Assembly (NCBI GenBank): GCA_036346405.1
Contig: CM070559.1
Location: forward strand, 35,997,889-36,061,888
Reading direction: 5' to 3'
Source of the DNA: Phyllostachys edulis
Lineage: Eukaryota > Streptophyta > Magnoliopsida > Poales > Poaceae
Length of the DNA: 64,000 nt
Part shown: positions 58,401 to 64,000 of the stretch, in pieces
Position numbering within the stretch: the first letter of the stretch is position 1
How the letters are laid out: the number at the start of each line of letters is the position of its first letter
Notes under the pieces: generated by a model
Seen by the model: only the letters and a program-made list of their open reading frames with translations
Told to the model about the DNA's origin: nothing
Databases searched by the model: none
Program-made: the position numbers and the translations under genes

Positions 58401-59640
58401 ATGACTACTTTCCCCGCCCGTGACAACTGCCGGTCAGTCCATCCATTGATCCGCTTCCACACTCTATCAGGCAAGAAATGAAAAGAACTCGTTGGTGATC
58501 GACTCACCTTAGTCGGCATCCCAAGGTAGGAGTCCTGGAGGGCTTCATTATGAACATTCAGTTGAGCCATGACTCCTTGTTTGACACCATCGTTGCAATG
58601 CAAGCCAAAAAAATATAGGATTTCTCTAAATTAACTTTCTACCCAGAACCTTCACAGTACAAATGAAGTGTGGCTTTCAATGCATCAAAACTCTTTGCAT
58701 CACTCCGAGCAAAGAAAATAATGTCGTTTGCAAATAAAAGATGTGATATGGGGGGGGGGAGGGGGGTAGCCGACCGTTTCGAATACCGTGTAGCTCACCA
58801 CGTCCCTCCTTGTGTTGCAATAGACAAGACAGACCTTTAGTGCACAACAGAAACAAATAGGGACTAATAGCCCCCCCCCCCCGCCTAATATCCCTGGATG
58901 GGACCACAGGCATAGTCAACTCACCATTAACCCGGACAGCATAGCGAGCAGACGTAACACACCACATGACAAAACTGATCCAAGCAAGAGCAAAACCTAG
59001 CCTATTTTGACAGCCATGTAGATAATTCCACTCTACACGATCATACGCCTTCATCATATCATTCTTCAAAGCAAAATACGACCTCTTTGATTGTTGTCTT
59101 CGTATGGTGTGTAAACATTCGTAAGCGATAAGAGCATTGCTAGTAATAAGCCTTCTAGGGACAAAAGCACTCTGATACTCAGACACAATTGCAGGCAGAA
59201 AAACTTTCAGTCTATTAGCCAAAACTTTCAAAGCAATCTTATAGAGCACGTTGCACAAACTGATAGGACGAAAATTTTTTAGATGTTCAGGCTTCGAAAC
59301 CTTCAGGATAAGCACAATAACTGAATCATAGAAACCCTCTGGTATAATCACGCCCTCTAGAAAGCTTCTGACAGCATGGCAAATTTCCTCGTGAAAAACC
59401 CCCAATGGGTTTGATAGAAAAGTGCCGGGAAGCTATCCGGACCCGGCGCTTTCGTAGGCCCCATCTGGGATAGAGCAGCCTTGATCTCATCATCTGTACA
59501 AGGTTTACACAACTCGGCATTTACCTTATCATCCACTTTACGAGGGATAGCCTCAAGAACTGCATCCATCGCATCACACGGTTCAGAGGAAAAGAGGTCT
59601 TCATAAAAACTCTGAACTATACCTTTAATGCCATCTTGAT
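55497..59640 (-). pseudogene. LINE ORF2: reverse transcriptase and RNase H, degraded
   Basis: The RT entry motif MGPTKAPGPDSFPALFYQ lies near 59450 and ILKVSKPEHLKNFRPISLCN near 59280. The catalytic box near 58730 reads HLLFANDIIFF, so the usual FADD has become FAND and the first metal-binding Asp is changed. Stops and runs of G and C (58750-58770, 58870-58884) break the frame. After SYLGMPTKVSRSP and WRSVCFVKELLWKG comes the Cys-rich zf-RVT segment (RHIPVNDTCVFCGREERIEY, about 57530). The RNase H domain follows: INIDATLF, ELAEALAFRRATTLA and LASDCLSMVQ carry its D, E and D. Its C-terminus (about 55641-55515, VAAHTLARSCEH then CIRKTLYNDVL and a stop) continues in frame on the far side of the hAT insertion. 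Confidence 0.85.
55642..56832. mobile_element. Non-autonomous hAT element, 1.19 kb, inside the LINE
   Basis: Flanked by a perfect 8-bp repeat CCATACGA (55634-55641 and 56833-56840). Its ends are CAGTGGTGGACCCAG and, inverted, CAGGGGCGGACCCAG. Removing it restores the RNase H frame. No transposase is present; a CG-rich segment (56440-56660) and a G-run are the only structures. Confidence 0.9.
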
Positions 59641-60324
59641 TTTCACATCACGCTACTCACTTGCTCAGTGATCACCAAGGCCTTCAACTCTTCTAGTCTG
59701 CCACCATTACTGTCTTAGTACTGATTAATGCTTCTCACTTTCTACTTGTCCTAATTAATTATCAGCAAAAAGGGCATCTAGTGACCAACCGAAGCATGGA
59801 AGCATCAAGCATGCACTGCTTATGTTCTAGTACTAACTACTGAGTATGAGTACCAGATAGGCATCAAATTTGCATTGTGCACATTGTTAAAGGTCGATTT
59901 GAAGATATAGTCCGAGAAGCGGCCTGCTTATCAATCTCATATCGGAGCATTTCGTGTCAACTTTGGTAAATATGGTATTTACCGATACCGCACCGAAATA
60001 AATTGGTATTTACCGATACCGAACCATATTTTTAAAAACACCGTATTTATCAAACAAACAATACCGTATTTACCGAAAATACCGAACGAACACCTAGTGT
60101 GCATTAGCATTCCAATCACATCACTGTGCAACTAGAAATTTCGGTTATGTATATCTTAGTTAAAATTGCAATAATCTGTGCTCTACAATGTTGTAATGTG
60201 CCAGCGCGATCGATTTCTCGTGATTCACAATTATTTGAGCATTTTGAATATTTTTTTTGAATTGTTGTAAATGCCTCCCTTGAAAAAAATGATGAATTTT
60301 CTTTAGACAGCTTTCTTCTGACAG
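59641..60324. other. Intergenic with a short inverted-repeat element
   Basis: 59960-60090 contains four copies of TATTTACCGATACCG-like sequence, probably a MITE remnant. Nothing else is recognisable. Confidence 0.45.
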
Positions 60325-61042
60325 GAATGGTTGAGCAAACTGTACTGGAGCATCTAGGTTTTCAAGCTAAGGAGGCAACTATAGATGAGAAGGCGGAAGC
60401 AAGGATCCAAGAAGCTGCTAGGGCAAAATCCGTTCGAGTTCGATAGCGATTCTGGCCGATAGCAAAAATCCCGGTGAAAAACAGGAGAAAATTCACAAAC
60501 CAAATTTTGAACCGGGTTTACGAAAGCCGTATTAACAATGTAACCGATTCTGCTTTGTAACCGGAAAAACCGGATGCACAAATAAAGATTGATGAATTGA
60601 TCATTCTATATTAATTCAAGCATATTTAGCTCATACAATACGTATTCTAGCACAAAAAAGGTCTAAACCAACCTAGGAATAGCATTATACGGTCAAAAAT
60701 TCAAATTCAAGTTTGAAAGTTTTAGTCCGGTATTTTTTCTCTCGGGACCGGCTGGTAAATCCGGTTACTGGTCAGTTTTTTTCCCCATGGGCGGAAGTAC
60801 TCTTTTTCAGACAATTGTATGGATCTAAGTTGCTATTCCTATGTATGGATTACACCAGATATTACAACTCAATTACTAAATCATCTGTGTGTAGTGAAGG
60901 CTATATATCACCACGATATTAACTTCCCTTTTTTCTATATTTGCAGTGCAGTAGTGTGACGGCAGTTGTGATTGGAGTTTTATTTGGCATCACCAATACC
61001 TTTCGACCATTCTCAGATGATATATTCCGTTATGGTCAGAAC
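60325..61042 (+). pseudogene. Two exons of an unidentified host gene, cut by copia
   Basis: A first possible exon (60325-60421, after CTGACAG) encodes MVEQTVLEHLGFQAKEATID with a charged end. A second (60947-61042, after TTTGCAG) encodes SSVTAVVIGVLFGITNTF, then RPFSDDIFRYG, and is stopped by the copia LTR at 61043. The hydrophobic stretch suggests a membrane protein; a chloroplast CPBP/CAAX-protease-like protein is possible, but this is from memory and weak. The two exons may belong to different genes. Confidence 0.4.
60421..60790. mobile_element. hAT-like MITE relative of the 30135 element
   Basis: Rich in CCGG motifs such as GGACCGGCTGG and AAATCCGGTTACTGG. Its right end, read inverted, is GGGGAAAAAAACTGACC, similar to the CAGGGAAAAAAACCGG end of the MITE at 30135. 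No clear 8-bp repeat was found, so the limits are approximate. Confidence 0.5.
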
Positions 61043-61154
61043 TGTTAGGAATAGCAACTTGTATTTCCAGGGGGCCAAAGGGCCAGTATATATACACAAA
61101 GTACTAGCCCCTCATAACAATGGGGAATAACACACTATACATATATCTCTAACA
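61043..61154 (-). repeat. Short copia 3' LTR, 112 bp
   Basis: On the minus strand TGTTAGAGATATATG to GCTATTCCTAACA, immediately after the purine tract. It contains a TATATATA-rich centre. Confidence 0.8.
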
Positions 61155-61383
61155 CCCCCTCTCAAACTCATGGTGGATCAACAACACCGAGTTTGGAGTG
61201 GTAAAGCCGTGTTGTGCTTTCGAGTGCAGGCCTTCGTGAAGAAATCCGCTATCTGAAGCTCACGAAGGCACATACTGAAGAGCAAGCACCTGATCATGCA
61301 CACAAGACCTCATGAAGGAAGCATCAACACCAATATGCTTGGTGACCTCATGCTTCACAGGATCACGAACATCTTGATAGCAC

Positions 61384-63099
61384 CTATCTTGTCGACAAGA
61401 GAGAGTCGGTGTAGTGTGAAACACCAAAATCCTCAAGTAACCACCGTAGCCAAGTAATCTCTGCTGTCAAGAGAGCCATAGCTCGCAACTCGACCTCTGC
61501 ACTCGAGCAGGACAACTGCGATCTGTTTCTTAAATCTTCGAGCAATGAGAGAACCACCAAGAAAAACATAGTAGCGAGATAGACCGTGATCGGAGGATCG
61601 CTGCCCAAGTAGCATCCGAATAAACTGAAGTATAGCAATGGAGTGTGGAAAGAAGAGGCGGCGAGAGATAGTCCTCGAAGGTATCGCAGAACTTCGAAGA
61701 AGGTGGTACGTAGTGGACTGAGTGGGGAGCCGAAACGAATCGACTCGAATATGAACTGGATAAGTGATATCCGGACGAGTAACGACAAGGTAGACAAGAC
61801 TCCCAACAAGATGGCGATGGCGAGTCGGATCGGAAAAAGGCTCGCCATCGAGAGTCGGAGGTGAACATTGAGCTCCATGGGAGTCTCGGCGATCTGTTGA
61901 TCGATGAGAGAGGCGCGATCAAGAAGATCCTGAATATACTTCTCTTGGGACATAAAGAAACCATCTGGAGTGGAAGTAACATCAATCCCAAGGAAGTAAC
62001 GAAGAGGACCAAGATCCGACATAAGAAACTGCTCACTAAGACAAGCCTTGACAAAGGCAATGTACTCAGAATAATCTCCCATAATGATCATATCATCAAC
62101 ATACAGAAGAAGAAGAGTCCGACCACGAGACGAAGTGTGGACAAAGAGCGCAGGATCATGATCACTAGCTGAAAAACCAGCAGCAGTGACCACAGAGGAG
62201 AAGCGCTCAAACCAAGCACGAGGAGCTTACTTAAGGCCATAGAGAGAGCGACGAAGGTGACAGACCATGCCCTCAGGAACAGAATACCCAGGTGGCGGAT
62301 GCATGTAGACCTCCTCACGCAACTTGCCATTAAGAAAGGCATTCTTGACATCAAGCTGAGAAACATACCAGTGGCGAACAGATGCCACCGAAAGAAGAGT
62401 GCGGACAGTGGTCATGTGGGCCACAGGAGCAAAAGTCTCGTCGTAGTCACGACCATGCTCCTGCTGGAAGTCACGAGCAACAAGACGCGCCTTATAGCGC
62501 TCAAGAGAGCCATCAGAGCGAGTCTTAATCTTATAGACCCACTTACACGTGATGGGATGAGAGTGAGATGGAAAGGAATAAGATCCCAAGTACCAATGCG
62601 CTCGAGGGCAGCAATCTCTCGGCCATGGCATCTTGCCACTCGGGGTGAAATAAAGACATCCCTGTGGGAAGACAGGCTCACAGTAGTCTGCGCCAAAGAA
62701 AGGCAAAAGCAGGCGGGGGCGAATTGACTGGCGATCGCGGAGAGCGTAGTGAGGAGAAGATGGCCCATCAGGGGAAGATGGAGCGTCAGAAGAAGATGGA
62801 ACATCAGGAGAAGATGGCTCATCTGGAAGATCCTCAATACGAGGTCGACGAGTGTAGACGAGTGTAGTGGGGGGAGCCTGAGGAGCCGCAGGAGACGAAG
62901 CAGGCGGCGACAATGGCGGAGAGGCCACAGGAGGAATATGTGGAGACTCAGTGGGACGAGTGGACGAGGGTAAGACAGATATAGGCGTATCTGGAAAGGT
63001 CAAAAAGGATAGAGACTCCACAGAGGAAGCCGAAGGAGAGGCAAGACGTGGGTAGAAGGGACGAGACTCGTCGAAAGTCACATCCCGAGAAATCCGCAT
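61384..63099 (-). pseudogene. Copia reverse transcriptase and RNase H
   Basis: The frame 63099-62227 holds a Pro/Ser-rich linker and then RT: KWVYKIKTRSDGSLERYKAR, FAPVAHMTTVRTLLSVA and QLDVKNAFLNGKLREEVYM. It ends with a TAA directly after SLYGLK where the family has Gln. The next frame (62193) continues in register with LLLLYVDDMIIMGDY, so the YVDD box is intact. A frameshift near 61880 precedes the RNase H region, which ends VELRAMALLTAEITWLRWLL (about 61450). One nonsense change plus one or more frameshifts make the copy defective. Confidence 0.85.
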
Positions 63100-63182
63100 C
63101 CGTCGACCAATAGGATCCCAGCACCGATAGCCCTTGTGCTCGGCACTTTATCCTAGAAAGACACACTCAACAGACTGAGCAG

Positions 63183-63911
63183 TCAGTTTGGTGCGTTCTC
63201 GAGGGGCGAGGAGAACGTAGCAAACACAACCAAGCAGATGCGAAGGCGAGTAGTCGGAAGAAGACCACAGAGACGCTCAACAGGGATCGCACCCTGAAGA
63301 GCAGAAGAGGGCTGGATGTTGACGAGATAGTTGGCAGTGGAAACAGCCTTGACCCAAAAGTGAGGTAGAATAGAGGCGGCAATCATCAGTGCACGAGCCG
63401 TCTCAAGGAGGTGACGATGCTTACGCTCAGCTACACTATTTTGAGCATGAGCACCAGGACAAGAGAATCGAAGCGAGAGTGCCCCTTTCGACAAGGAAGG
63501 CTGCGCGGAGTAACGAGAGAGGTACTCGCCAGCAGAGTCAGCACGAAAGACACGAATAGGAGTGGAGAACTGTGTGTGAACCATAGTGGCAAATTGTTTA
63601 TAGATAGACAAGGCCTCACTACGAGAAGACATGAAATATATCCAAGTGTGGCGAGAGAAATCATCTATAAATATGATATAATATCGATGACCCCCTTTCG
63701 AAACGAAGGGAGCCGGACCCCAAACATCTGAATAAACAAGATCAAAAGGACGCTGAGACACGGACTCACTATGAGGATAAGGAAGCTGAATCTGTTTACC
63801 TAACAGCCCTGACAATCTAAAGACACGTCTCCTGAGACAGACCCCAGAAGACCACGACGAACTAAGGACGACAGACGAGATCCACACAGATGGCCAAGAC
63901 GGTGATGCCAC
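63183..63911 (-). pseudogene. Copia integrase
   Basis: The catalytic triad can be read: Asp in LVYSDVWGPAPF, Asp in VFRADSAGEYLS and Glu in NSVAERKHRHLLETARALM. The region before the first Asp is out of frame with the usual HHCC region. A break near 63180 separates it from the linker and RT. It belongs to the same element as the RT at 61384-63099. Confidence 0.85.
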
Positions 63912-64000
63912 TGCTGGAAAGAGCTAGTAGACGGAGTAGCAGAAGCGGAGAGACTAGCGGCGACGGGGCAACGGAAGGAAGGTGAAGCCAGTTAAGCTCC
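63912..64000 (-). other. Upstream copia sequence at the window edge
   Basis: Continues the copia on the minus strand (pre-integrase or gag linker); too short to identify. Confidence 0.5.

Larger units (their letters stand above)
55487..59640 (-). mobile_element. L1-type LINE, 5'-truncated, split by hAT
   Basis: Runs on the minus strand from about 59640 (5' truncated) to a poly(A) seen as a T-run at 55487-55496. It encodes reverse transcriptase, a zf-RVT region and RNase H in the usual plant L1 order. The hAT element at 55642-56832 interrupts the last part of RNase H. No target duplication could be matched between the two ends. Confidence 0.85.
61043..64000 (-). mobile_element. Ty1/copia provirus, 3' part, continues past the window
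   Basis: The 3' LTR (61043-61154) is only 112 bp. Next to it lies the polypurine tract (GAGAGGGGG on the minus strand). Minus-strand pol covers the rest in the order integrase, RT, RNase H. The 5' part lies beyond the right edge, so the target duplication cannot be checked. Confidence 0.85.

Noticed and set aside
59641..59700. Target-site duplication of the LINE
   Set aside because: The sequence after 59640 does not match the bases before the poly(T) at 55487; a deletion at one end is likely.

Overview
The window looks like nuclear DNA of a grass (Poaceae), probably rice or a near relative. Evidence: GT-AG (and some GC-AG) introns, a GC-rich intronless stress gene, plant families (A20/AN1, RING-CH, BAHD, apyrase), and a dense nest of grass-type transposable elements. 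It is accessory, TE-dominated DNA. Only two host genes look intact: a seven-coding-exon RING-CH membrane E3 ligase (25184-31788, +) and an intronless A20/AN1 stress-associated protein (32834-33292, +).

Layout. 1-9.6 kb: a MULE transposase relic, then a broken apyrase gene. One apyrase exon is split by a complete Mutator-like element (1711-8666) with terminal inverted repeats and a 10-bp target duplication; an apyrase intron holds a 339-bp solo LTR (9177-9515). 9.6-24.2 kb: a SIRE-like LTR with internal relic (9637-about 13040) abuts a Tnt1-like copia on the minus strand (about 13041-24225). That copia is itself split by a 5.3-kb ORF-less LTR-type element (14335-19620). 24.2-32.8 kb: the RING-CH gene, whose introns carry a 2.0-kb LTR-type element (26866-28885) and a 222-bp hAT MITE (30135-30356). 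32.8-53.8 kb: an A20/AN1 gene family of one intact copy and two decayed copies (43.7-45.9 kb +, 51.6-52.0 kb -). Around them lie a gypsy element (36265-43698, -) split by a 4.8-kb LTR-type element (37812-42628), an hAT element (43823-45678) inside a codon of the second copy, a frameshifted BAHD acyltransferase (49848-51198), and a short gag-only copia with two 388-bp LTRs (52127-53837). 53.8-64 kb: an L1-type LINE (55487-59640, -) split by a 1.2-kb hAT element (55642-56832), fragments of an unidentified host gene (60325-61042), and a copia provirus (61043 to the end of the window, -) that cuts the last of those exons.

Eleven insertions were bounded to the base by reading target-site duplications or terminal structures, so the order of many events can be read directly. 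I found no tRNA or rRNA gene, no CRISPR array and no gene cluster resembling a new multi-gene system. The most unusual signals are structural: short perfect palindromes in arrays inside three TE types, three related ORF-less LTR elements sharing a core, and stepwise decay of the A20/AN1 duplicates.
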